This document shows positions 45,684-56,593 of a stretch of DNA of 64,000 nt, piece by piece. Below the pieces are notes generated by a model that was not told the DNA's origin, ran no database searches, and worked only from the letters and a program-made list of their open reading frames with translations. The DNA lies in the NCBI RefSeq assembly GCF_943734655.1, contig NC_071355.1, forward strand, positions 237,116,027 through 237,180,026, given 5' to 3'. The translations under genes were made by a program, and so were the position numbers. Position 1 is the stretch's first letter. Each line of letters starts with the position of its first letter. Source of the DNA: Sabethes cyaneus (lineage: Eukaryota > Arthropoda > Insecta > Diptera > Culicidae).

Positions 45684-46203
45684 TTATTTATCTCCCGGTG
45701 CTGGTGCCTTAATCAGTTCCATAGATTTCAACTTGGGACTCTCTAATAACAGTTCCAGCAACTTTCTGTCCTTTTCTTCCCGCGTGGCACCAAACGAATC
45801 ATTGATCGGTATGAATACTGGTCCTGATGAGGTAAATTTTAATTAGATTATCGAAATAAACACTTTTTAAAAACCGGATCATACCACTTGTGTGAATCAC
45901 GTACTGCTTGTCACTATCGGCTGACAGGTGATACTTGTAACCATCTTCACCTTCCGGTCCGTATTCGACAAATTGTATGCTGCAGAGCATAAATGTGGTT
46001 AATTTCAAAAACACACACACACGGAAAGCTCAAAGGTTAACATACTCCGGTAAATCCAGCAGCTCTGTTAGCACTTTACTAATCCGCTCGGGATCGTTTT
46101 CTTTGTGTACACTTTTTGGACTTTTCTCCGTCGCAGATGACGAACCAAACGTCGTTGCACTGATTATTACCGATAAGATTAATAGCTTTGCGACGGTTCT
46201 CAT
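45684..46203 (-). CDS. Small secreted protein, three exons, 130 aa, unknown family
   Basis: Exons (minus): 46203-46046, 45979-45885, 45823-45684. Introns have consensus ends: CCGGA|GTATGT...TCTGCAG|, AGTG|GTATGA...CATCAG|. Phases agree and yield exactly 130 codons plus TAA at 45686-45684. The protein begins MRTVAKLLILSVIISATTFG, a clear signal peptide with likely cleavage near residues 20-24. A hydrophilic part follows (NDPERISKVLTELLDLP), then a central YGPEGEDGYKYHLSADSDKQ block and a C-terminal half with EEKDRKLLELLLESP and a Gly-Asp-Lys end. No Cys pattern, no full Rebers-Riddiford chitin-binding consensus. A TATA box (TATATAAAG, minus strand, 46319-46311) lies about 110 bp upstream of the ATG. 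It is divergent from the Pix-like gene. Function unknown; an extracellular role is inferred from the signal peptide. Confidence 0.8.
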
Positions 46204-46309
46204 GATTAACACCCGAATCAGTTCAGCAGAGACACTTGCTGCAGATCATCCACTTCTGTGGCACAGGTTTTCAAAGCACTTTTGTCTATCAAACAAACCA
46301 TTGGACATC

Positions 46310-46320
46310 TTTATATACCG
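46310..46320 (-). promoter_or_regulatory. TATA box of the small secreted-protein gene
   Basis: Minus-strand CGGTATATAAAG lies about 107 bases before the ATG at 46203, so a start site near 46285 would give a leader of about 80 nt. Position and sequence fit a core promoter. Confidence 0.55.
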
Positions 46321-46756
46321 CTATCTTGACCTTGTACCGGGTGTGAAATGGTCGCAGAACAGCTGCAGGAACAAAACTGGTTATTTTGTTTCCAATCGGT
46401 TTGATTAGTCGTGTATCTATTAGTGACAACAGCCGCCGCCTGTAGAATGTCACAGTGACACACGACACACGGTTGAATGTTACCTTATGCTAATGCAGCG
46501 AAGCGATTCCGCAAGCGGCGCGGTTTTCGTTTCGTTCCAACCCCCGCCCAATTCCTCGGAATGATGCAGCTTTCGCGCCAGTTTAGACGACGCCTTCGGC
46601 GTGTTTGATTTCCTGTTAATATAATCTTTTGTTGAGACGTTTTTACTTGCAAATGATGAATGTCAATTAGAACTATTTTAACTGCTTTCACGATGTTGAC
46701 GGTTTACGATTTCGTCTAATTTTCCAGCTCTAATCACATCACACCGTAACCCCATC

Positions 46757-48167
46757 ATGGACCTAACACAGTCTCAATACACCGTGCAGGCACAGTACTC
46801 CTTCAAGGGTTCCAACAATGACGAACTGTGCTTCAAGAAGGGCGACATCATCACATTGACGCAGCGCGAGGACGGCGGCTGGTGGGAAGGTACCCTGGGC
46901 GATAAAACGGGCTGGTTCCCGAGTAACTACGTCAAGGAGTATGCTGGTAAGTGGAGCAATCAATAATGATGGTGCGAATTTTTCAATAATGTTTAATGGA
47001 CACTTCTGCCGGTAGGCCCTCTACCGCTGTCGGAAACTATACGACCTCCGGAGGAGATACAGGCCTTTCGTTCGGTGGTCTTTCGAGATCTTCTCGAAAG
47101 CGAAAAGGCGCACGTCGCTGAGCTTCGTGGAATGGTGGAGAACTTTCTGGAACCGCTGGAAAGTAGCCAAATGTAAGTGTTTGTTATATTTGTTAGTTAG
47201 TGCAAAATTTTATTTCTCAACAACTCTTTCTAGTTTAACATCGGACGAGTACACGCAAATGATGTGTAATTTCATCGAAATCGTTGAGATGCATGAGGAG
47301 TTTCTGCAGAATCTGGAAGATTCTAACGATCGCGTCGGGAAGGTGTTTCTTACGAAAGCACCTACCATGAAAAAGATTCACCAGTGCTACTGTGCGGCTC
47401 ACCCGCGTGCCATTGTGATAGTTGATAAGTATCGGTGAGTTTGAACTTTCATCAGTAGAAGAAGCATTTATAGCTAAACTGGTTAACATTTCAGTGACGA
47501 ATTGAATAATTTTATGGAAAAGCAGGGAGCTGCCAAACCCGGCTTGCTGGTGTTAACAACCGGTCTGTCCAAGCCATTTCGGCGGTTGGATAAATATTCG
47601 GCTATCCTTCAGGAGCTGGAACGGCACATGGAAAGTTGTCACCCGGATCGGGGGGACACTCAGCGCAGTATAGCCGTCTACAAAGACATCGCTTCGTCGT
47701 GTTCGGCCACTAGACGACAGAAAGAGCTGGAACTGCAAATCCTGACCGGTCCCATCCGGGGTTGGCAGGGTCAAGAGCTTACCTCGCTGGGGGAAATCAT
47801 TCACATGGGCAGTGTGGCGGTTGGTCCGGAACATAAAGACCGTTATTTTGTGTTGTTCCCCCAGACGCTACTGATACTGAGTGTCAGCCAGCGGATGAGT
47901 GCGTTCAAGTACGAGGGAAAACTGCCGCTGACCGGAATCAGCGTGTGTCGGTTAGAGGATACCGATCAGATCAAGAACGCTTTTGAGATCAGCGGTACGT
48001 TGATCGATCGAATCGTAGCTGTCTGCCAGGGGCCAAACGAGGCGAACAAATGGGTGGATTTACTGAATGCCAAAGTGAACCCCACCTCGTCGGACGGTCA
48101 ACCTGGCAAGGACCTGAAGAGGATAGTCAGCAGCTCGGCGATGAGTATTCCCCAACCACCACCACAT
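46757..48167 (+). CDS. Pix: PIX/RtGEF Rho guanine-nucleotide exchange factor (ARHGEF7 family), 5' coding exons
   Basis: Exons: 46757-46946 (acceptor TTTTCCAG at 46727, 29 nt before the ATG), 47016-47172, 47234-47434, 47495-48167. All introns are GT-AG and about 60-70 bp, and phases join cleanly. Residues 8-60 are an SH3 domain (AQYSFKGSNNDELCFKKGD; GGWWEGTLGDKTGWFPSNYV), which in this family binds PAK kinases. A DH domain follows (FRDLLESEKAHVAELRG; RVGKVFLTKAPTMKKIHQCY; LLVLTTGLSKPFRRLDKY; ELERHMESCHPDRGDTQ), then PH (KDRYFVLFPQTLLILSVSQ; NAFEISGTLIDRIVAVCQGP; ANKWVDLL). The DH-PH unit catalyses GDP/GTP exchange on Rac/Cdc42-type GTPases at adhesions and synapses. The last exon ends PQPPPH at donor CAT|GTAAGT in phase 0, so the GIT-binding and coiled-coil C-terminus must lie in further exons. 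No defects seen. Confidence 0.95.
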
Positions 48168-50340
48168 GTAAGTAGTAGATTGTAAGCTTCGAACGTCTTA
48201 TTTTTTCTTAACTAGACCCTTTCGCGATTATGGTTAGGAAGACAGTTTCGTTACCTTATTCCCTTTTAACTATTGTAACAAAAAACTCCTAGCTTTGTTC
48301 TTTTTTTGTTCTCTGGTACGAACGAATTTATCAAGGGATGATATTAGTAATGGTAACCGCGAATGCTGTTTGTTTGATCTATGATTAAAGCTTTAAATTT
48401 TCACTGGGAGGTATTTTGTGCGTGTTCGCAGATCGATCTGGAACGACTCTTTCTGATACGGGTAGTAATTTTCATACCTTTTTTGGCCAAATTTACCGTT
48501 TCACATTGTCAGTTTACCCTTTTTAGTCAAGCCGATGTGTTTAAACCATATTACAAAAACAGTAATACCAAAATTTTACTGCAATCTCTAGCAAGGTTGG
48601 GCAGGTTAATACTTTTATCTACAATATTGATAATATTTCAATTATAGAAAACATGAATCCTATGTTGGAAAGGGGGTAAATGATGCGAAAAATGATTTAT
48701 TTGATGTTTCAGTTCAATAATTTCTATATTTGGACCAAAAATGTATTGGGATCTATGGCAGGTGGGACTCGAACCCACAACTCTCGATAGCCGACCAAAT
48801 CATAGTTTGGAATGCTTTATCAGACTGAAGTTATCGTTTCTCATTTCAATTAACTCGATTGAACCGAGTACAGCGCAAAAAATGGTTACAATACTAGCAA
48901 AGGCACGAAAAACTGATTTTACAGCATGACAGCATTCGGCCTCACGTTGCCATGCCCATGAGAACCTACTTGTTAACACTCAAACGAGAAGTTTTATCCC
49001 ATCCGCCATATTCCACAGATATTGTACCGTCTAATTTATTAGTTGTTTCGCTCGATGGCATCTGGTCTCTGGATGATCATCACTCATCAGTATCATTCGT
49101 ATGAAGACAATAAAAATTCGTTGATAGCTTCAAAAAATAAAGTCTTACCGCAGTGGTATTAGAGCTCTGCTAGAATGATAGCGAAAAGTTGCAGCTAACG
49201 AAGCACAATATTTTAAATGATTCATTTGCAACTATTTTTTTACAATAAAGAGACATTTTCTTAAAAGAGTACTAAGTTGCGCACCTATTCAGGGTTTAAA
49301 AAGATTATGACTGCGTGAATTTTTACACTTTCTGTATTCAACTTACGATCATTTGACTGTTCTTTTAATGCAATCAGTCTGCCGCCTGCGAAATCTGCAG
49401 CCTACAAACTATGTGGTCTCTCAAGAAGGGCCAACAGTGGTTCTTTGTGTTCATATAGAGATTGCTGACGTTTACCGCACGCACACTTCCCCGCGAATAC
49501 ATATACGCGATTTGCATTCATCGCGAATTTTTTTTCATAGCGAAATCGTTTCCCGATGCACACAAACCACCAATTACAGTAAACTGCAAACTGACTGGGA
49601 GCATAAGGTGACGTATTTTTAGTAGCATTGAATCATACGATAGCGCGGTTTCTTTGCGTTAATGCGGTAACGGCCAGTCCGTTGCATTTACTGTTTCGCA
49701 GTCATTCGCTGTCAAACGGTAAAGGAACCGTTATCGAAACGAAAATGTAAATAATACCAGAACGCATTCGTTCTACTGTACAATTGGAGGTATGACTGCA
49801 TAAACCGCCGGTTCAAGTCCTGCACTAGAATACGTCCAGACAGCAAAGAAAATGGCTGTTGTACCAGACCGTAATGCGAAGTAAAGTCTGGAGGCTGAAA
49901 TACTCAAGGAAGAATTATATCCGGATACGCTGACGAATTACGATTCTACCGTTGTATGTTGGCCGTTTGATTGGCAGTTTACTGTGCAACCGCGGAATAA
50001 TAAGTGACGCTTTCGTAACTTCTGGAGCGGTAAACTAATGTAAAATTTATCAAAAAAGAGTACTTTCAGAAGTGGAGACTTCAAACTTCTTTGATTATCC
50101 TCGCGATCTGAAAGCTGGTCCAAAGGTGCGAAGCTACCTCTGCCAGCAGTATGGGGTTGGTTACCTTTTCTGGCTCAATTTGGTAATCTGTCATTAAAAC
50201 TTGGCAGAAACTACTTAAAATCTGAGTTGCACTTGAGTGCACTGAGTGCACTTTGAGAGCGATTTTCGTCAAATATACGATTGGAATCTCGCAAAGCAGT
50301 GCCTGTAGCTTATGATTCATAGGCGTCCGTTACTCTTCGG
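48168..50340. other. Intron-like AT-rich sequence, no supported exon; tRNA 3'-half at 48757-48800
   Basis: On the minus strand, ttgtgggttcgagtcccacc (48760-48780) makes a perfect T-arm with B box and is followed by an acceptor-like tail, but no 5' half is present: a SINE or tRNA fragment. Another lone B-box-like ccggttcaagtcctgc lies at 49808. Short open frames without features otherwise. No further Pix exon recognised here. Confidence 0.4.
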
Positions 50341-50344
50341 TTTT

Positions 50345-51905
50345 AACTTTCAATTTGTAGTTCCCACCCCAGTGCTTGCTAGATCTCGCTCCAACTGATG
50401 TTGAAACCTCGCACGGTGTAACCCTCTTCGTGTTATTCCTATCGGATTCGATGCGAAAACCATTTTTGGAGCTGTACCCATTTTCTGAATACTGGGTTCG
50501 TCGTAGAGACGCTCGAGCTCGTGCGTCGAAAACGAAAGCTCCGAGTACTCGTAGATCCTATTTTGCCAATATTCACGTTTCATGACAACCTGTGTAATTA
50601 GCGTTTGGTACAATGACACCCCCGTAAGTTCAGAGTGTACGACCGCAGGTGTTTGTGGACTTCCGCTTTTAATACGGGTTTTAATCTCCTGGCTGATATT
50701 GTTGTCCTCTGTTGCCAGTGAGTCAAGGTATACGAACTCGTCGACTACCTCAAACTCTTACCCGTTGATTACCACGGTGCTGCCTAAGCGGGCTCTTTTG
50801 CGCTTAGTCCCATCTTCAACTGATCTTTCACCGCCTCAGATGTTCTACCGACAGCATCCAGCGTCGTCAGCAAAGCAGATAAATTTACTGTATTATCGTT
50901 CCTCGTCTTATAACACCTTCAAGCGCACTGTTGAATAGCAGGCAGAAAGGACCATCTCCTTGCCGTAGTCCACTGCGAGATTCGATAGATCGTAGTCATG
51001 ATAAGTCTAGTGATCTTACCCGGAAAGTCGTTTTCGTCCAGAATTTTCCAAAGCTCTTGTCGGTTTACACTATCATATGCGGCTTTGAAATCACTGAACA
51101 GGTGGTGAGTGAGGATTCGGAATTCGCGGCACTTCTAAAGGATCTGCCGCAGGGTGAAGATTCGGCCCGTTATAGACCGAACATCCATGAAACCGGCCTG
51201 ATCATTGGCAATAGTCGATGGAAGACGACTTGGGAAAGCACTTTGTAGGCGGCATTCAGGATAGTGATTGCTCGGTAGTTCTCACAATCCAGCTTATCAC
51301 CTTACTTGTAGATAGCGCAAATAACCCCGTCTTTCCACTCCTCCGGTAGTTATTCCGTATCAAAAATCTTGATCAACAATAGGTGCAAACAGCTGGCCAA
51401 CATGTCAGGGCCCATTTTAATAAGTTCCGCTCCAATGCCATTTTTTCTGTTACTTTGTTGTTCTTCAGCTGAGGAGGGAGTGGCACATATGCGTCGCTTG
51501 CTGCATCAATGAGGTCACTTCCTCCACTATCATGGAGTCTTCCACCTGCAAGCCATTCAAGGTGTTCATCGTACTGCTGCTTCCACCTTTCGATCACCGC
51601 ACGGCCGTCAGTCCAAATACCTCCATCTTTATCTCTGCACATTTCGGCCTGAGTTCTTTATCACTCCTTTTCCTCCTGGTGTCGTTTCTTCGCCTGGAAG
51701 AGTCGGGTTTGCTGCCTCCGCTTCTGTTTGTATCGCTCCCCATTCTGACGGGGTGCTCTACGCACCACTTGTACCCGCGCTGCATTCTACTCATCTGCAA
51801 GCACTCCTCGCCGAACCACTCATTACGTCGATAGGTGTCACACAGTCTAAGACGTTCTCCGCAATTGCGTGGTTTCGAGAGATAACGCGTAGATTTCGCC
51901 GACAT
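50345..51905 (-). mobile_element. RTE-type LINE relic, minus strand
   Basis: From high to low coordinates the order is that of the element. It starts with a pre-RT segment (WFGEECLQMSRMQRGYKW; RRKRSDKELRP), then DKDGGIWTDGRAVIERWKQQ and YDEHLEWLAGGRL. RT pieces occur in broken frames at about 51350-50900, followed by the C-terminus (THELERLYDEPSIQKM; MVFASNPIGITRRGLHRARF) near 50500-50360. Many frameshifts. Endonuclease missing. It appears to abut another RTE fragment at 51.9 kb. Confidence 0.7.
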
Positions 51906-52365
51906 CCAGTTGCTTCAGTCGCATTAGATTATACCGTGGCGGGCGCCGGTGTTTGCCCAAAGGAGCTAGGTACTTTTGATAAAAATTGTGCTATTCGTTT
52001 TGATGCCTGCTCATCGGATAATTTCCTCAAGAGCAATGTTGAACAGCATGTAGAATAAGCCGTCACCTTGTCTCAACCCTCGCCGCAACGCGAAGGTACT
52101 CGAGAATGTCACACTGAGATGCGCACGAAATTGATCAGCCGCGTCAGTTTCTGTCCAGGAAATCGTGTTCGTGCATTATTTGCCATAGCTGGTCTCGTTC
52201 GACTGTATCGGACGCAGCTTTGAAATCAATAAAGATGTGATGTGTGGGTTTGTTGTATTTCCAACATTTCTGCAATATCTGTTGGATATTAAAAATATGT
52301 GGTCTGCAGTAGCGTGGACTTGAAGCCGTGACGCTGCTTACGGAGGACATACGCGCCCTTGCCAT
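51906..52365 (-). mobile_element. RTE-type RT fragment, minus strand
   Basis: 52365-52144 reads FNIQQILQKCWKYNKPTHHI, FIDFKAASDTVERDQLW. Beyond it, at about 52130-51950, come LRRGLRQGD and MLFNIALEEIIRRAGI in shifted frames. These are RT motifs just before the catalytic FADD. It is a second copy lying upstream of the one at 50.3-51.9 kb, and overlaps a plus-strand fragment at its other edge. Confidence 0.65.
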
Positions 52366-52760
52366 GTTTGAGCGGAAAGTGCTGCGGACGATATTTGGCG
52401 GAGTACAAACTGAAAGCGGAGAGTGGCGGAGGCGTATGAATCACGAGCTACAGGCACTGCTTGGGGAGACTCCCATCGTACATCTAACGAAAGTTAGCAG
52501 GCTACGGTGGGCCGGACACGTCGTAAGGATGCCGCACGACAGTGCGACGAAAATAGTCCTCTTCAACAACCCCACCGGCACCAGGAACAGAGGAGCCCAA
52601 CGTGCACGATGGCTCGACCAGGTCGAAAGCGATTTGCGACTTCTGAGACGACTAGGAAATTGGCGACGAGTGGCCCAAGACCGAGTTGAATGGAGACGAG
52701 TGCTTGAAACAGCACGAGCCATCCCGGCTCTATGCTACTGAAGGAGAAGAAGAAGCAGTA
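52366..52760 (+). mobile_element. RTE-type C-terminal fragment, plus strand, well preserved
   Basis: One open frame to 52741 encodes MFERKVLRTIFGGVQTESGE, ELQALLGETPIVHLTKVSRL, RWAGHVVRMPHDSATK, RARWLDQVESDLRLLRRLGN and a normal-looking end (RAIPALCY stop). It is followed by gaaggagaagaagaagcag, a short purine triplet tail. The RT part is missing. Opposite orientation to the neighbouring RTE pieces: independent insertion or inversion. Confidence 0.75.
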
Positions 52761-53244
52761 GCGTGAGCTTCCATGAAGCATATCAGATAATTCCTTACGA
52801 AACTTACGTGCTGTTTGCGATAGTTGGCGTACCCTGGGAGCGTTTAGTGAGTGGCGTTTTTTTTACAAAAAAGTCCGTTATCTCAATATTTTCAAATGCT
52901 GCTGAGCTACATTCAGTCTTTTTCTGTTAAGAGAAAGATATTTTTATGGGGATTCCAACGGTATGGTCCTTGCTCACGACACGCGTCTGTTTGTAGCAGT
53001 TTTGGTCAAATGAATGGGATTTTAACCTATTCCTATCGATCAATAACTTTGGAGCCCGCTGGGACCGATTTTTCTTCGCCAAAAGAAAGCCGTTTGCATG
53101 TAGATTACAATGGTAGGGTATTTGATTGCGGCTAAATTAGTCATTTACCAAAACAGCCCTAAACAGAAACCCTGTTAGCCAACTCCACATGAAAACAGCT
53201 TATTTCTGGCGAAAAAAAAAATTATCCCAGAGGAATTCGAGGTA

Positions 53245-54530
53245 AGGCTGGTTCGCGACAAAATCTGGACACCTCAATTTTTCAATAAAACAAATTTGCT
53301 AGAAGTTTAATCCATGAAACAATTTTATATCATTTATGTGTGTATCGTTGATAATTGTCAAACAAATTAACATTACTTATTTGATCTGCATGAAAAATTG
53401 GCGAACTTTGAAGTTCACCCTTGCCATGAGGGTTAGTGTAGACTTGTTGGCAACCAATTTAGCTGCGTTTGTCCAAGATTTACGAAATTTATCTATAGTT
53501 GCTTGTTGTTTGTGCTGGGACAGCTTTCTCTTCACCAAAGCCCAATACCGCTCGATGGTGCGTAACTCTGGACAGTTACGTGGATTCGCCTCCTTCGGTA
53601 CAATATGGACTCCATTAGCATCATACCATTCCAAAACATCATTGGCGTAGTGACAGGATGCCAAATCAGGCCAAAACAGTGAGGGTACATCATGGCTGTG
53701 TAGGAACGGTAACAATCGTTTCTGCAGGTATTATTCACGGTATATTTCCTTGCTAACCGTTCCCATAGTGATGTAACTTTTGCTTGCTCAATCACCGCTG
53801 CATATGGCCTGCCATACTAAATATTTTTTGGGGAACTTGGCTTTCTTCTTTGTCCTAATATGCTCTGCAACGCTATTCCGTTTCATGGCAGTGTAAAAAG
53901 ACACACCAGGAAGCTGTTTTAAGTCTTCTAGGACATACGTTTCATCGTCCATTAAACGCATGGAAACTTCGTTAAATATTCGCGATAAAGCTTACGAGCG
54001 CGTGTTTTGGCCGTCGTATTTTGCTTATCATTACGGTTTGGCACAGTCCTCACCTTGAAAGACTTCATGCCTTGTCGTTGCATATAAGTGTGCGGGAATG
54101 TTGGCGACATTTTTATTTTACGAGCAATGGTACGTACAGAAAAATCTGGTCTCCTCCGTAATATTTGTTTTACCTTCGCCTTCTTGTGGTGGTTCCTCAG
54201 ATCCGTTTTTGTTCCACTTCCCTTCTTCCTAGCTGTTGTCAAGCGAGTATCGAAAGATTTTAAAACACTGTGAACTGTGCTTGGAGGAAATCCAAGGTTT
54301 TTGGCAAGTTTTCTTACCGAGAGATCCGGATTTTCATTGCGACCGCACACAATTGCTTTTCGCACCTGCTCATCTTTCGACGCCATTTTACGCTGAGCGC
54401 TTGTAATATAAACAACTTTGTATTTTCAGAAAGAACAGACATACGTCTACCACTCTGCAGAATATTTCACTCATTGTTAATGTATTTCCGAAGCTGTATG
54501 TGGTGTCCAAATTTTGTCGCGAACAAGCTT
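53245..54530 (-). mobile_element. Complete-length DD37E Tc1/mariner (ITmD37E-type) element
   Basis: Terminal inverted repeats of about 29 bp are directly visible: left aggctggttcgcgacaaaat, right (reverse complement) aagcttgttcgcgacaaaat, both continuing (c/t)tggacacc. TA occurs immediately outside both ends (53243-53244; 54531-54532). Length 1286 bp, the size expected for a full element of this superfamily. Confidence 0.9.
53380..54386 (-). pseudogene. DD37E transposase, nearly full length but frameshifted
   Basis: 54386-53952 encodes the N-terminal half: MASKDEQVRKAIV, two HTH motifs (LSVRKLAKNLGFPPSTVHSV; FSVRTIARKIKMSPTF) and the NRNDKQNTTAKTRARKLY linker. The segment with the first D (MDDETYVLEDLKQLPG) and YLVWQAIC lies in another frame near 53950-53800. 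53715-53377 holds FWPDLASCHYANDVLEWYD and LRTIERYWALVKRKL; between the second D and the E there are 37 residues, so DD37E. It ends at a stop near 53377. At least two frameshifts prevent one continuous protein. It acts, when intact, by cut-and-paste at TA sites. Confidence 0.88.
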
Positions 54531-54659
54531 TATGTATGCACTTTTACATCTCTTCATATCGAGAAAACTAGGGGAAAATTCTCTTTTTTGGAAAAAAACT
54601 GCTAGGAATGGATGCATGCATTACATCACTAGAATCTTAATAATAATATCTTTCTTTTG

Positions 54660-55009
54660 ATATCAAAAGATTGAACCTAGCTCAGTGGCTTTTTGAGATG
54701 TTGAGATAAAGGACTTGTGCAAAACCAAACTTCCTGTCACTACCAATTACCCAAGTCTCACCTGTTCGACCGGCCGCCAACGACAACATAAAATGTGATT
54801 CAAAAAACTTGTTACCATATTCGACAATTGCATCTGTTAGATGAAAAAAATTTTCCGGATGGTTTGGAATTGTTATCTTCCTGGAAATTCATTGAATCCT
54901 ATCATCGTCTTTGTGGTACTGTTGCCAACTTACTATGGTGGCTGATTTGTCACGCTATCGAAAGACTTGCTCGGTATTTAATATTTAATAGCTCCCTATT
55001 CATTTGGTT
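54660..55009. other. Intron-like sequence, no supported exon
   Basis: Short frame 54795-55220 runs into the following repeat and has no family features. Confidence 0.3.
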
Positions 55010-55500
55010 TATAGTCGTACCGAACTATGTACCTACTTCATCCAATAATGATCGTAACGAATCATTTCATTTATCGATGATCGTACCGAACCATATAATT
55101 CATGACCATATATGTAGAACTCTTTTAATTACCAATAGCCGTACCGAATCATTTTATTCAGCTATGGTCGAACTGAACCGTCCATCTAGTAACGGTCGCA
55201 CCGAATCATTTAATTTATGATGCTTGTACTCAACCGTTCAATTTATAACCAAACAAAATCATTTTATTAACCTATGGTCGTACCGAACTATTTCATTGAT
55301 CTATGGTCGTACCGAAGCTTCGTTCAGCAATGATTGATTGTACCGAGTCATGTTCTTATTAATGGTCGTACCGAACCATATACTTCATCTAGTAATAATC
55401 GTACCAAATCATTCAATTTATGATGGTAAGTACGACCATTCAATTCATGATAAACTATTTTATTAGGCAATGGTCGTATCGAACCATCTCATGCATATGC
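55010..55500. repeat. Degenerate minisatellite, units around atggtcgtaccgaaccat
   Basis: At least eleven copies of (g/t)gtcg(t/c)accgaa followed by (c/t)catt and an AT-rich link (tcatttatctatg-like) occur at intervals of about 35-45 bases (for example 55015, 55053, 55092, 55140, 55185, 55272, 55303, 55365, 55398, 55470). All are in the same direction. Units differ by substitutions, so it is old or fast-decaying. Confidence 0.8.
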
Positions 55501-55949
55501 GGTTGTGTCTAAGTTTTCCTTTATCAAACAAGTTAAGTCATATCAAACAAGTTAAGTCATATCAAACAAGTTTTCGATAAAAAAAATTGAGAGAAAGTAA
55601 ATCAATCAACAAACGACATAAAATCTTTTTTTTTATAATTATACTTTTCTAACTCACTGGATTACCAAGCTTTTGTTATCCATTCTAGCAATAATAAAAC
55701 ATGGTAAAAGAATTCCAAAAGCTCAACGTAACACACTGAATTGTTTTATTTTTGGTTTGTTTCAAAACATATAAGCTCAGTCTAATATTTGAAAGGTTCG
55801 TGACACCAACGCAATTATGTACAATGCCAACGATTCCACGCCTTTTCTATGCAGCATACCGTAGCCTTGTTTTCAGCGTAATAAACTGTTTTCTTAGCAA
55901 GGATCACTCTTGGATTAAGGATATTTAAATTGGTTTTATTCCACTAATA

Positions 55950-56059
55950 TCCCAAGTAACAATTTGGGTTTTATTATACTCTTATGATGGCATTTAAGGC
56001 CAAAACTGTTCATGGAAACCACCATAAGAGTATAATAAAACTCACATTGTTGCTTGGGA
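55950..56059. mobile_element. 110-bp hairpin MITE, TCCCAAG family, copy 1
   Basis: It starts TCCCAAGTAACAATTTGGGT and ends ATTGTTGCTTGGGA. Long internal arms face each other (ttttattatactcttatgat / cataagagtataataaaac). Flanks TAATA and TAGTA (55945-55949; 56060-56064) agree at 4 of 5 bases. The 63.7-kb copy has the same length. Confidence 0.88.
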
Positions 56060-56593
56060 TAGTAGATAACTACAATTTTTCCACTTCTGTCGATACAATC
56101 CGTATTGCCACGTACATACTTAATCGTACATTTGGTCAGAAACAAAAAGATGCAACAAAAATAATGAACTGACGGTGTGAAATTACTTCTTTGGCATAAC
56201 CGAAAGGTTGGGTGCTATTTGTTCAACCACATCGGAGAAAGTTCATTGGACTTTTTTTCGTAACCCGCTATGAAATGCCTCCCAGGATGATTTCCAATCA
56301 TGTAATAAATTTTAGCGCATTAAATTATTCTCTATTTAGGCTTAGATTCAAAACCAACTGAAATCGATCAAACAGCGTTCGCTAGGACCATCGAAATCGC
56401 CGCCGGTGGTTTCCACTGATTACTCGCACGTTTTTCCCAAACAATTGTACCTTTACCTTATTTTATTAGTCTTTCTCTCTGTATCTCTTTCTCCCTCGCT
56501 GAATACCGAAAACAAATAAACTAAAATGTAATTATTCCAAAAAAAAAAAACAAAACAAAAATACACCATAACCGCGAATCCATCGGAACCCAG

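Noticed and set aside
54795..55220. 141-residue open frame as a gene
   Set aside because: Its second half is translation of the minisatellite and no family or splice features are present.
55010..55500. CRISPR-like array of regular repeats
   Set aside because: Repeat units vary in sequence and spacing, linkers are also related to each other, and the genome is eukaryotic; this is a degenerate minisatellite.
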